Origin: Anaeramoeba flamelloides
Lineage: Eukaryota > Metamonada > Anaeramoebidae
Length of the DNA stretch: 64,000 bases
Assembly: GCA_027625915.1 (NCBI GenBank)
Contig: JANTQA010000047.1
Coordinates: forward strand, 10,912,001 to 10,976,000
Reading direction: 5' to 3'
Within the stretch, counting starts at the first letter, position 1, and every line of letters begins with the position of its first letter. Below, piece after piece: positions 34,611 to 46,040 of the stretch. Made by a program: the position numbers and the translations under genes. The notes under the pieces were generated by a model. It did not search any database. It saw only the letters and a list, made by a program, of their open reading frames with translations, and was not told the DNA's origin.

Positions 34611-35932
34611 TTTTAAAAAAACTTCCCTATGAAAAATTACAAGAATCCCAATTATCAGAAGTTATTTTCAAATTTTAGAAAATATTTTAAAAGTTATTTT
34701 TTTAGATTTCGATATAATTTTTAAGTTTCAAATTCTCTTTCAAAGATTTTTGTTTCTAAATTAGATATATAAATATCTTTTTATAACAATTCAAATTAAA
34801 AATTTTCTTCCAAAGATAATGAGATTATTTGGGATTATAGAGGTAGATTTGAATAAATAAATTCAAACTTTTCCTCAATATTTAAAAAAATATACCGTGT
34901 TTTAGCTTTGATTGATAAAAAAATAATTAAAAAAAAATAGTAAAAAAAATAATTTTCTACAAAAACATAATTAATATGAATTGGGAGTCAAAGTGGATCT
35001 CTTATCCATTATCATCCCAATTATGAAGATTTAATATATATATATATAACAATTCTTGGAAAATACATTAAGTTTTAAATACTTCTAATATTGTTGTTGG
35101 TGGTATATTGAGAGATTCTTTGAAATCAAAAACATACTTCAGTGCCTCGTTTTTTTTTTTCCTTAAGGATTAAATGTTGGTAACAGTTTACCCTTAATTA
35201 AAAAAAAAAATTAAAATTAAAAATTATTGTGGAATAATTTTGATTTTGAGGGTATCTCAATTTTTGGAATCAAGTTGAGTTTTAGGATAGAGGTACCAAA
35301 TAAATTAGTATTTTACAATATAAATTAAAATATTCGAAACTAGTAGCATCCACTTAATCAATTAAGGTTAATAATTGTGTGCAGAATAAATAGCTCTCAG
35401 TTAATAATCTCTAAAAAAGTAAAGATATCTTGTTTTTGTTGTTTATTTCGATCGTAGTTGGATTTCCTTCGTAAAAGTGAAAAAAGTTATGTTGACTTTT
35501 TTTTTGTGTTTTTCCTCAGCATCTTTTACAAAAAATATCAATTGAATTTTTGTTAGATAAATTTATTTTTCAAAATTCCTGTTTGAAACTTTTTCAAAGA
35601 TTCATATTCTTGTCTTATGTCAACAAGAATGAGAAAGTTATAACAATAAATGAGAATTTAAAAAGAACAGGAGAAAAATGAAAAGTTTTTCTCCTTGAAT
35701 ATCCAAACATAAGAAAAGATTTTACAGATAAATGGGTTATCAAAATTAAATTGTTCTTAAGTTAGTTGAGTAAAAAAAATAAAATCCTGAACAATAACTT
35801 TTTGATCTAACAAATCCCTTTCAAAAGAAATTTGAAAAAAATTTTATTTATGTTCGAAATATTCAACATAAATTCATTTTATTCATTTTTTTGATCCAAA
35901 TTGAAAATTTTTTATTTTGATCAAAAGCCACA
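34611..35932. other. Upstream region of the LRR gene
   Basis: Non-coding. A/T runs become rarer towards the ATG at 35933. No TATA box or initiator could be chosen with confidence in such AT-rich DNA. Confidence 0.4.
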
Positions 35933-38900
35933 ATGGGACAAAACCTTACTTCTGAAATCAAACATTTAAACGAAACAAGAGCAAGAACTTTGGATGCGTC
36001 TTCAAGAGGGCTTGTTACAATTGATGCAAGCATTCCACCATGTCCAAATTTGATTGAATTGAATTTGTCAAACAACAAAATATCTTCAATCCCTTCCATT
36101 CTGTTGAAGGACTTTGCCTCTTTAAGGATTGTTGACCTTTCTTACAACAGCTTGAAAACAATTGTTCCTGAAATTGCCATGCTTCAAAACCTGATGAAGC
36201 TTTCTCTTGTTTCCAATCAAATGACAACACTCCCAAAAGAAGTTTGTCAATGTACTGCCCTGATTGAACTCAATTTAAATGACAACGAAATTAGTTTCCT
36301 TCCTGATAACCTTGGTACTGATTTCTTTTTTAAATTTTATCTTATTATTTTTCTTTGTTATTTTTTAACAAATTTCTTTTCTTTCTCGTTTTCTTCTCTT
36401 TTCTTGAAAAAAAATTCTTTTAATTACAAAACCCTCGCCTTTTTTTGTTCTTAATTTTCAAAAACCATTTTGTTTCTTTGCTTCAATATCTAAAAGGTGA
36501 TCTTGAATTACTCAGAAAATTGTATGTTCACAAAAACCATTTAAAAACACTTCCTGATTCGATTGGTAATCTTGTTTCTTTGATCGAATTGGATGTTGGT
36601 GATAATGATCTTACTGAATTAAATGTAAATATTTTTGGATGTTCTGACCTCAGATATCTTGACGCAAGCAACAATACAATTTCAAAGATTTCTGGTGAAG
36701 CTATAAAGGGTCTTTCTAGGCTAACAGTAATTATTTTTTTCATTTTCTCAATCTTTCTTTCTTTTCTATTATTTTTGTTTTTTGTTGTTTTTTAAATCTA
36801 TTTCAAGAATCCAATTGATTTTACCCTCAAAATATTAATTCAGTGAAATAAATTCAAATTGGCTCCGATTCCATCTTGTTCAAAATTTGAAAACGATCAT
36901 TTTATTCAAAATTCCAAAAATTAGTCTTTTTCAGGGTTTTGTTTCTGAAAAATTATTTTCTCCAGTTTTGCTAATATTATTTCAAATTTTGATGTGATTT
37001 ATTTTAATCAAAATAGTTATTGTGTGCTTTTATTAATCCTAAAAAATAAAGTTAAGGGAGAGGCCACCAGAAAGTTAAAATTTTCACTTTTTAATATTTT
37101 GAAATAAGATTAGAAAACAACATTTTTTACTTTGGTTGTGGTTTTTTTTGCTTTTTAGTCTTTAAAGAACTTGTTGAAAAACAATTTACTTATTTTTTTT
37201 GAATTCTGGAAAGGTGTTGTTAGGTTTTTTTTAATTTAAGAAATAAAAAGAAAAATTATGAAATTTTCATTTAATTTCTTAAGGGTCGAGTCATTACGGT
37301 GAAATTTTTTAATCTGAAATGGAAAAAAACTTTTTTGTAATTTTTATGAGAACTGGCACCAATCAAAAACCAACCAACCTATGATTTACGACCGATCTCC
37401 AAAAATCAACAATGAAAAAAGAGGATATTTTCAGTGAAAAATACCAAAGAGAGACACTCAATTTCCAATTAGAATAGTTAGAATATACAATTTTGAAAAC
37501 AACTTTGTCAGTTTTGAAGTGTCACTCTTGGGCGCTTTTTGAGATCTTGGTGATTTTTTTTTTCTTATTTTTCATTTTTCAAATGAGTTATTTTTATCGT
37601 AAGAATATTACCTAATCCATACTTGGTCAAATTTATAGGGTTACAATATAACCATAAATCGTATTAAATTGATTGTGAAATTCAAGAAAGCAATTTGTTT
37701 TAAATTAAAGAAATTTAACCATTTGGAAATAGAAAATGAGACAAGATGAATTTTTTTTTTTAAATTTTGATTTTTTGAAATTGAGAACTCTTTCAAACTT
37801 ATTTTTCTTGGTTGAATTTTTTTGTCAAAGAGATCCAATGAATTTTTTTTTTGTTATTTGAATTTTGTCAACCAAAAGAAGGGCTATTTCAGAATACGGT
37901 TTTTGGTCTGAGGCCACCCCTTGAGTATGTGTGAATATTCACGGTAAATGACTAGACCCTTAAATTAAAAAAAAAAAAAACATAGGCACTTGAAAGTGCT
38001 CGACGGAACTTCAAGACACTTGACGACACGTTCCCAGAATTCATAGAAAGGGTAAAAATACGATAGAAACATCATCAATAATAAATAAAAAATTACACGA
38101 TTGGTGATTAATAATTGGTATTAGGCTGTTATTGGATTTTTTTTATTTGAAAGAATTGAGTAAAATCAAAGATTCTGCTCAATTCTTTTATTTCTCTAAT
38201 TAAAACAAAAAAACTATTTGCAATTAACTTTTCAAAAATGTAAAAAAAATGAGGAAAATCAAAGATTTCGATCATTTTCTTGAATTTAAAAAATAACCTA
38301 AAAACACAATTTAAATATTGCCTCTGATCGGAGGTACTATGTAACAGAATTTATATATTATATTTTAAGTATTTTTTATTTTCATTTTTTTTTTAATTTT
38401 TCTTTGTTACTTAATATCAATTCCTCTATTTCTCTTTTAATATGAAATATTATCTACATTAATTCTGTACATCTAAAATATTTTTGTGATTAATTTATTC
38501 TTTTCATTTGATATTTCTAGTGTTTAAATTTCGGGGGGAATGAATTGGCAGAATTACCAGAAGAAATGTCACAATTGGCAAATTTAAAAGAATTATTGTT
38601 ATATGAAAACAAATTTGCTTATTTCCCAAGAGTATTAACAAATCTATGGAATTTAGAAATTTTAGATCTTAACAACAATGAAATTAAAGAAGTTCCCATG
38701 CAAATTGCGGCAATGTTATCTTTAAAAAATCTTTCTTTAGCTGCAAATTCAATTAGAAATATTCCAAAGGAATTATCTGTTATGGTTTGAATCATTATTT
38801 ATTCATTCTTTTTTGGATTTTTTACTTTAACTATTAAGATTATTTCTTTAACATTTTGAATGAAAAATTGTCTAACTGTAAATAAAATTAAATTTTTCAT

Positions 38901-39254
38901 AAATATATATATATTGTTCTATATATTTTTAGACTCATTTACAACAATTAAATTTGCAAGAAAATCCACTCGTTTCTGCTTTACAAGCTGTTTTTCAATA
39001 TAACGAAAATTGGAAAGTTATTGAAGCTGTTTTTATGGTTCTTTCTTATGGAAATGCCTGTAAGTTTTCAATTTTTTTTCTGATTTTTTAATTTATTTAT
39101 TTTTTTTTTATTTTTAAATTATCTGATCTTTTATGATATTTTTTTTTTAAAATTTTAAACAACTATAGCTAAGGGGGCAAAAGAATTTCTTGAAGAATTA
39201 GAGCAACTGAAAGAGCAATTTAGAAAACAAAATGAAAATGAAGAAAATTTATAA
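35933..39254 (+). CDS. Leucine-rich-repeat protein, possible N-myristoylated
   Basis: Five exons: 35933-36314, 36497-36726, 38521-38784, 38933-39059 and 39169-39254. All introns are GT-AG (182, 1794, 148 and 109 bp) and the product is 362 residues. After an N-terminal MGQNLTSE come about 12 LRRs of 22-24 residues with the pattern L..L.L..N.(I/L)..(L/I)P (for example LIELNLSNNKISSIPS, LEILDLNNNEIKEVP), then a capping segment NPLVSALQAVFQYN and a charged helical tail. This is the plain typical-type LRR class (like LRRC40 or Ras-suppressor-1), used as a protein-binding scaffold. There is no kinase, GTPase or membrane segment. Gly2 with Thr6 fits the N-myristoylation consensus, so membrane attachment is possible. 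Exons 1-2 are less AT-rich than exons 3-5. An AATAAA lies about 40 bp after the stop. Confidence 0.9.
37190..38070 (+). repeat. Dispersed repeat R4, copy 4, split by a transposon
   Basis: R4 sequence (GTTAGGTTTTTTTTAATTTA…) stops at 37283 and resumes at 37960 with TTAAATTAAAA and AGGCACTTGAAAGTGCTCGA. The intervening 676 bp is the E1 element. Confidence 0.65.
37284..37959. mobile_element. TTAA-flanked DNA transposon E1 (piggyBac-like, non-autonomous)
   Basis: Terminal inverted repeats GGGTCGAGTCATTACGGTGA and (inverted) GGGTCTAGTCATTTACCGTG are flanked by exact TTAA duplications at 37280-37283 and 37960-37963. A TTAA target and G-rich ends are features of the piggyBac superfamily. There is no transposase frame. 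Fragments of the same family are at 13560, 27830 and 47480. Confidence 0.85.
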
Positions 39255-39727
39255 TTAAAGTATTTTTTTATATTTTATATAATTTAATTACAAATGAATA
39301 AAATGTCAAAAAATAATAATTACAACAAAATATAAATCCATCTAAAAAAAAAATTATATTCTTTAAAATAAAAATCAATCAACATCAACAAAATTCTTTT
39401 ATTAAATAATAATTCAACTTTATTCTAAAATATTTTTCGAAAAATTTGATATATCAAAAATTTTGTGTTTTTTATTTTTATCAAAACTTATAATTTCTTA
39501 CATTTATTTTATGTTTTTTTTTTTTTTTTTTTTTTTGTTTTTGCTGAATTAAATAGATCAGTGTTTTTTTCATAAACTAAATTTTTAAGTTGTAAATATG
39601 ATCAGTTTAGGAATTTAATCTAGTAAATCTTTGATCTCAATAGTCACTAATTTCCATAATAATTTATTAATAAATGGAATTTTTCCTACTTTTTTGCTTA
39701 TTTGGAAAGGAATATTTCAAATCCATA
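39255..39727. other. 3' flank of the LRR gene
   Basis: AT-rich, with a long poly-T run at about 39514-39536. No other feature is seen. Confidence 0.5.
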
Positions 39728-40313
39728 TAAGGTATTTCCGAAAAAGTGGGGATATATTTTACATTTCATAAAAAATCATATCTGTTAGTTGAGTTGTTTT
39801 TTAATTGATAATAAAAAATTAAGTTTACTATTAATAGTGATTGAATCAATGTATATCTGGTATTTATTTTATAATAGATAAGTTGAATTATTTCCCAAAA
39901 AATGAAAAAAAAAAAAAAAAAAACTTTTTTTGGAGAAAACAATGCATAGACAGATTTTCAATGAGAATTGGAAATATGACAAAGGTGATGTTAATTTTTA
40001 AAACATCCAAAATATCGTTATATGTTATTTCTTTTGTAGGTAATATTACTGAGATAAAAGAGGTTATGAAAACGAATTTTACAATCAAGAAGAAAAATAG
40101 TAATTTTCACACCTAAAAAAGATCCAATAAAATTGAGATAAGAAATTTAAATATATTTTATTTATATCATATCAGACTAAATAAAAAATTTAATTATATC
40201 AAGAAAAAAATTATGACCGTTAATAATTTTATATATTTAGTTAGTATTATGTCAATTAATTTTAATAAAGATATATTAAAATAAATAATCCCCACTTTTT
40301 TGGAAATGGCTTA
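39728..40313. mobile_element. TIR element family M3, copy 2
   Basis: About 586 bp. Ends are TAAGGTATTTCCGAAAAAGT and (inverted) TAAGCCATTTCCAAAAAAGT, followed by GGGG on both arms. It is collinear with 22499-23090. The 91-codon frame at 39841 lies inside and is not a gene. Confidence 0.8.
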
Positions 40314-40489
40314 ATTCATAAAAAAAAAAAAAAAAAAAAATTTAATAATTGAAATAGAATTTCAATTAGAAGATGACAATATCAAAATGTATCAGTATTT
40401 TTTTCAAATTATGATTTACAAATTATTTAATTTAATTTTGTTAAAGGTTTAATAAGATCGTAGAAAATGTGTTTTCTCGTTGAATATAA

Positions 40490-41045
40490 ATATCATTTCA
40501 CTCAATGGGGCAGTCAAAAATGAAAAATTCAATATGTTTAAAGAATAAATTAAGGTAGGACCGTTGATAAATGAGAGATTTGATAGAATTATGATTAGAT
40601 TTGATATTCATAAAGAAATACTTTAAATAATAATAAATTTTGCTAAAAAATAAAATATTTAAAAAAAATTTCAGTTCCCTTTCATTGTAACATCTCATGC
40701 AAATTTTCTTAATTTATGATGAAAGGTAAAATCTTTGGCAATAAGATTTTTTAATATTAGATGTATTTTTTTTACAAGAAATCGCATTATTACAATTTTC
40801 CAAAAATTAATTTGGGTGTAAATATTTTTTTCTAATTTCCCTATATATAAAAAAAAATAATGAAAGAAAGGAATTGTTGAATAAAAAAAAAAAAATAATA
40901 ATAATAATTAAATAAATTTTTAACTCGAAAAAAGTGAAATAAAAAACAAAATTTTAAATAAAAAGTTAAATAAATTACTAATAACCTTAAATTTTTACAA
41001 TTTACAATTAGTATATTTTGAGCCATCTTCTTTTTTTTCGAAAAA
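40490..41045. mobile_element. TIR MITE family M1, copy 3 (decayed)
   Basis: The left end CATTTCACTCAATGGGGCAG resembles the M1 end. The interior (CAAAAATGAAAAATTCA; CCTTTCATTGTAACATCTCA) matches the M1 copy at 46906-47462. The right end is poorly preserved, so the limit is approximate. Confidence 0.55.
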
Positions 41046-43028
41046 TCGCATAATTTTATAGGTGAATAAAAAAAAAATGAGATATATGGTATACTCCCTA
41101 CATATTTGATTTTTTAAAAAAAAGTTTCGATATAATCCCAGATATAAATCAAAAAAAATATTATTTTTCTCACAGATACTTGTATCATTTTAATCAACTA
41201 TTTAGAATTTTACATATCGTAAGATAATATAATATATAGAGAGAGGGACAAAAATACCTGTAGATCCAATATTGAAAGATCTACTGAAGTTATTGTTTCC
41301 GAAATTTTTATTTCTTTAAATACACAACTTTATTTTAAAATTTGAATTTCATTTTTTTTTTTTTTTTTGGTGTTTCAGGTGTATTTTTTTAGTTTTTATT
41401 GATTTTTTTTTATCTTCTTAAAAAGAGAAAAAAAAAAAAAAACTTATAATCCCCTCTAAAAACTAAAAAAATAAAATTTTATTTGTCTATTATTATAAAG
41501 TCAAAAAAAAAATCAAAATCTCAAAAATTAAAACTAAAATAATATAAAAAAAAAATGAAAATAAATGTAAATTTGTATTACTTCCCAATAATCAAAAACT
41601 GAATTACAATTTTAGAAAAACAATAGATGCTTTTTTTTTTTTTGAATAAGTTCCTTTCTCACATAAATAATTTAAATGGTAAAGTTATACCTAATAATTG
41701 AAGAAAAAAAAAAATGGTTAAATCTAAAAACAAGGGTTAAGTAGAATAAATTGTTTTAGAATATTGTCTTAAATTACTTATTTTTTGTTTTTGATTACTA
41801 TATTACTAAAAAATTGAACATATTTAGGATCAAGAATATAACTTGTAAGATTGAAATATAAAAGTAGATTTCGAATTATTTTTTGATGATTTACTCTATA
41901 GTACTGTAATTAAATACACTTTAAAGTTAATTTCTTTCTTTTTTTAATTAAATTCACTTTTAATTTTAAGTAATTTTTACCAATAAATAAACATTTTTCA
42001 CTTTTACCGAAAACAATTTGAAGGTTTTATTAAGATTTTTGAATTATTTTACCTTTCCAGTTGTAATTGAAATTTTCAAAAGGTTGATAAAAAAAAAACA
42101 ATGAATATTTTTCAAGAATTCTATTTATAATTACATTTAATTTCATCACAAAAATTATTTAATAATTTTCATTAAAAATTTGAGGGTTTTTTTGTTTGAA
42201 TTCCTGGAAATTACACCCAATTTCTCCAGATGAAAGTTAAATGAAATTTTATTAAAAAATTATTCTAATGAAATTTATTGAAATTTCATTTAAATATTAT
42301 TTTTTTCAAATAAATTTGTACTTTATTTGGATCAATTTCTTTTTTGTACTCTTCTTTCATAACTTTCTTCCATGTTCTGTCTGTTCCTTAAAAAACAATA
42401 ATTTACATCTCAGCCATTGATATTGTAACATGCGTAATTTTCATTTCTGATATTTAAAATCTAAAGAGGAGAAAATATCTGTTATTATCTTTTTAAAATT
42501 CTGAAATATTTGTTTTATTTATTTCTGTTCGTTCACCAATCTATACCAACACATCCAACAAAAAAGGAACAAACAAACAAATCAAGATCACAAATTACGA
42601 TCTTTTTCTTTTCCTTCAAACTCTCTTTTAGCAAGAAAAAAAGAAAAGGAAAATCCAGTGAAATTTTATCCCTCATTTATTTTTTAAACACCAACAAAAT
42701 CAGAAATAAAATTGCACCAGTGAGTGTTGTAACATACACGAATGTCACTAAAATAGATATAGATTTAGTTCCCTTAAAAAGGATTTAACAAAAAAATCAA
42801 TAATTTTCGAATCTTTGGAAAGATTATTTTTATTGTAATTGTTTAAACAAAGAAAGACAACGAGAATTAAAGTAAAAGAAAAGGAAAAGGAAAAGGAAAA
42901 AGAAAAAAAAAAAAAAAAAAAATGAAAGAGTAAAAAGAAACGAAGGTATTAATACAAAATTTAATAATGTTTGAATAGAACGTAATTTTTTTTACAATTT
43001 CAGAGATTTGTGTCAGGATCTCGAATTA
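41046..43028. other. Non-coding stretch, nothing firm
   Basis: Repeat-poor AT-rich DNA. The piece 42510-42790 is less AT-rich, and both strands carry medium open frames there (plus strand ending PVSVVTYTNVTKIDIDLVP), but neither shows a domain. It may be untranslated sequence of the minus-strand gene next to it. A purine tract with AAAAGG units and a poly-A lies at 42876-42922. Confidence 0.4.
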
Positions 43029-43577
43029 TTATTTTTTATTGCCAAGTTTGTTATCTATTTTCCCATCTTGCAAATCCTTTAAGAGCGTTCCTGTAAATTC
43101 ACCTGTTTTGTCTAGTCCTACGTGCCCTTGGTGTTTGATTTGTGTTGGCTCTGAGACCGACACACCCTTTTCGCCTCTTTTTTTTTGGTTCTTTTTCTTT
43201 TTCTTTGAGGGGATCATCCTTTCGATGTTGTCTTTAAACTTTGCAGCATCGTCGTCGTCTGCAAAGGAAAGTGCAAAAACACAATCGTGTGATTCCCAAA
43301 CATGAACAAATCCTAAATAGGTTTTGTAATTCATATCAAAATATATTTCGTGTTCAAATTTGACTTTGTATGTAACAAGATCAACTATCTTGATGTAAGC
43401 CGATGTTTCAGTTTGGACAGCAAGAACAGCACCCATTATTCCTGAATAGATCCAATCGACGAGATCGTCTTCTGTGAAGTATAATCTTGCAACAGAATAT
43501 GTTATTAAATAGTCTGGCGAAACCAAGTCTTTGATCTTTTTGAGTTCTTCGCTTGAAAGAAGTGAAGTTGATAACAT
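43029..43577 (-). CDS. WASP-like protein: WH1, basic region and CRIB, no VCA
   Basis: Single exon, 182 residues, ATG at 43577, TAA at 43029. Residues of about 20-123 read as a WH1/EVH1 domain of WASP type (IVDLVTYKVKFEHEIYFDMN, GFVHVWESHDCVFALSFADD, AAKFKDNIERM). A basic stretch KKKKKNQKKRGEK follows at 125-137, as in WASP, where it binds phosphoinositides. Then comes a CRIB motif at 141-154 (VSEPTQIKHQGHVG), the Rho-GTPase-binding element, with I-S-x-P-x-x-F-x-H-x-x-H-V-G conserved except for V and I substitutions. The proline-rich and VCA (actin/Arp2/3) parts of WASP are absent. The frame stops 28 residues after CRIB, and I see no donor site or downstream exon that would add them. It could therefore bind Cdc42/Rac and WIP without activating Arp2/3, as a regulator or competitor. 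That role is inference. Confidence 0.88.
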   Translation of the reverse strand: MLSTSLLSSEELKKIKDLVSPDYLITYSVARLYFTEDDLVDWIYSGIMGAVLAVQTETSAYIKIVDLVTYKVKFEHEIYFDMNYKTYLGFVHVWESHDCVFALSFADDDDAAKFKDNIERMIPSKKKKKNQKKRGEKGVSVSEPTQIKHQGHVGLDKTGEFTGTLLKDLQDGKIDNKLGNKK

Positions 43578-43924
43578 TTTTTTTCTTCTTTTTTGCTAAA
43601 GTAAAAAAAATGGAACTCTTTTTCCCAAAAAATCGATTTTGGATTATTCCAATTTGGTTTCATTTAGATAAAGTGTGACTTGTGTTTTGTAATTTTAAAT
43701 TGACTTTTGGACAAAGAGAGTTTTAATAATAAATACAAAATTTTGGCCATTTTTCTTACTTGTTGAAAGTTGAAATTTTATATCCAAAAAAACAGTTTTC
43801 GAATTTTTTTTTTTAATTGTAAACATTAGTAAAAGTAACTTTTTTTTTTGTTGTTTCTGATTTCCCTATTCATGTGAAATTGGCTTTAAGATTTGAACAA
43901 TATGAATTTAAGGAGTTGTAGTTT
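43578..43924. other. Upstream flank of the WASP-like gene
   Basis: About 350 bp between the ATG and a transposon. The distal part (about 43820-43924) matches pieces of dispersed repeats seen at 3060-3180 and 58560-58600. Confidence 0.5.
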
Positions 43925-43928
43925 TTAA

Positions 43929-45674
43929 GGGACTAGTAACTCTTATTTATTTTTTTTCCCAAAGGTAATAGAGTAATTATTGACATCAGGATACAATTAA
44001 ACCCAATAAGAAACTTCGTTTGTCCACTTTAGAGAAATGAATAATCATTTTTAAAAGATTTCATTTTTCTAATGGAATTTTCAGTCAAAAGATCTGATCC
44101 TTTTTTGTTGGGTTTTTGGATCAAATGAGAAAAATAAAAATTTCCAAAAAAATTTATTTTTGAAGAAATATCACTTTTAGTAATTTCTGAGAGTCGTTAT
44201 GAACAAGTAACGTTGCGTCTTTAATATTATTTTAAAAATACATAAAAAATAAATCAAATATTGTATCCTTGAAGATCTAAAAAATTTGAACATTTATTGT
44301 ATTCACAAATATTTATTCAATTTCTTGAAATTTAAAAGACTTGTCAATATACTTTTTCAAATATCAAGAGTATAAACATGGAACTGTTATATTAAAATCA
44401 GGTATTTGATAATATCTATTATTTTTTTTATTATTAGATATATGCATTTGAATTATTTTATTTGTTGCAAAATCTTGAAAAAATTGAGAAATAAATGTAA
44501 AACCTATTTGATACATTTAATCATTGGGTTGCCAATGACTTACTGAAATAATTAAGAGTGGGTTTATAATTATTAATTATAAATAATCAAATTAAAAAGT
44601 ATTTCTTTAGATAATAAGTTGAATTTTCAAGGTTTTAAAAAAGTATTTCGGGAGAATTTATAATTCGATTATTTGGTTCTTTTTCTCATATTTTTTTCAT
44701 TTAATCTCTAGAAAAAATAGATTTGGTCTGAGTTCTTTGAATCAAAAAATTATAATTTTTTACAAGTTTAAAATAATTATTGTATTTTTTTTGAGATTAA
44801 GTAGATTTTTTAAACTTAGTTATTTTAGAACTTAGTGGTTTCAATTTTTAAATTGGATTTTTTGTGCACTTCATTTACAGGCAATAAGATTTCAATCTTC
44901 TTTCAAAGAAAATAATTTTTTTTAAATAAACTAGATTCTAAAATTTTGTACACAGTTTAAACAGTGGAAATAACATCATTACTGCACTTTAAATTCAAAT
45001 TGGAAATAAATTTTGATTTTACAAACAATTTCATTTTTTGTCTTTTTTGTTTTGTTTTCATTTCCTTTTTTGCAGTTACGTAATCTATTTCGTTAGATCT
45101 CGATTTTTTTTCAATGGTTAATAGTGGGTTAGTGTTGAGTTTTCTTAAATTGGAAAATCACATACAATTGGTAGATGGTATCTTATCATTTGATAGATCA
45201 ACAATTGTTGGTGAAATTTCAACAAATTTACCAATATAATTTTTTGTTCCGCTCGTTTCATTATTTTGGACACACATGTTTTTATTTTTGAGTTTGATAT
45301 TTTTTTCTTTTATTTGGGTTAAAATGATTACTTATTAAAACATTAATACTGTGTAACTTAAATGTGGTTTTATATTAGGTTTGGAAAAATACAATAAATT
45401 GGGTTTAATTTTGCCTATTTTCGATTTTGGGTATGTCCAAATTTTTGGAACGGTGACTAATTTGGAAATATGTTGAATTTTGAACTTTTCATAAATGGGA
45501 AAAATCGATCAGTCTTTTAAAAAACATTAATTCATTTCTGAAAATAGTATTAAAAGTGAGTTCTGTCTTGTAGTTATCAGATTTTTACTTTATTTTTCAA
45601 TTTCAAGATACGGTAAAATTTTTTTTAATTTTTTAGCAAATTTATTTGAAGATTTTTTTTAGTTTACTAGTCCC
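43929..45674. mobile_element. TTAA-flanked DNA transposon E2 (piggyBac-like), 1746 bp
   Basis: Ends are GGGACTAGTAAC and (inverted) GGGACTAGTAAA, with exact TTAA at 43925-43928 and 45675-45678. Both flanks belong to the same R1 repeat, which rejoins collinearly with 58560-58620 when the element is left out. I see no intact transposase. On the minus strand at about 45170-45260 a short open stretch (NYIGKFVEISPTIVDLSND) looks protein-like and may be a relic of coding sequence. Confidence 0.75.
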
Positions 45675-45678
45675 TTAA

Positions 45679-46040
45679 AAATCAAATGGAAATCTTGATA
45701 AGATCTATAAAAAATATTTTTTTTGTTAATTTGTGTTTTGACTTGTGAGATTGATGAGTTAACCTCATCTAAGCAATTTATTCCTGAATCCTCTTTTTCG
45801 AAATCCAAAATTCACAAATTTCCTATTTAAAACCTAAATAGGTAACCTATTATTTTTATCATGAATTAAGTTAATTCTTGAAAAAGCTATAATAGATATT
45901 TGGTTTTATGTGAGAAAGTATTTGATTTGGAAAAACAAAATCTTTTATTTTGTTATTATTTGTAATTATTAATATTTTAATTCAAATCTCAGCCAATAAA
46001 ACTAATTGAAATATCAGTTAATTAAATAAATGAAATTTTG
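45679..46040 (+). repeat. Dispersed repeat R1, copy 2
   Basis: Continues R1 after the E2 insertion: AAATGGAAATCTTGATAAGA, then the AATTTGTGTTTTGACTTGTG block, AAATAGGTAACCTATTATTT and CAGCCAATAAAACTAATTGA. It matches 58600-58943 almost throughout. Confidence 0.75.

Larger units (their letters stand above)
36727..38520 (+). other. Intron 2 of the LRR gene, carrying nested repeats
   Basis: 1794 bp, GTAATTAT to ATTTCTAG, joining …GLSRLT to CLNFGGNEL in phase 0. Most of its length is an R4 repeat (37190-38070) that itself contains a TTAA-flanked E1 element. Confidence 0.8.

Noticed and set aside
40498-40698. 66-codon minus frame
   Set aside because: Falls in a decayed M1 MITE and has no domain.
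42510-42788. 92-codon plus-strand frame
   Set aside because: Less AT-rich than its surroundings but with a non-ATG start, no domain and no splice support. Untranslated sequence of a neighbour is as likely.
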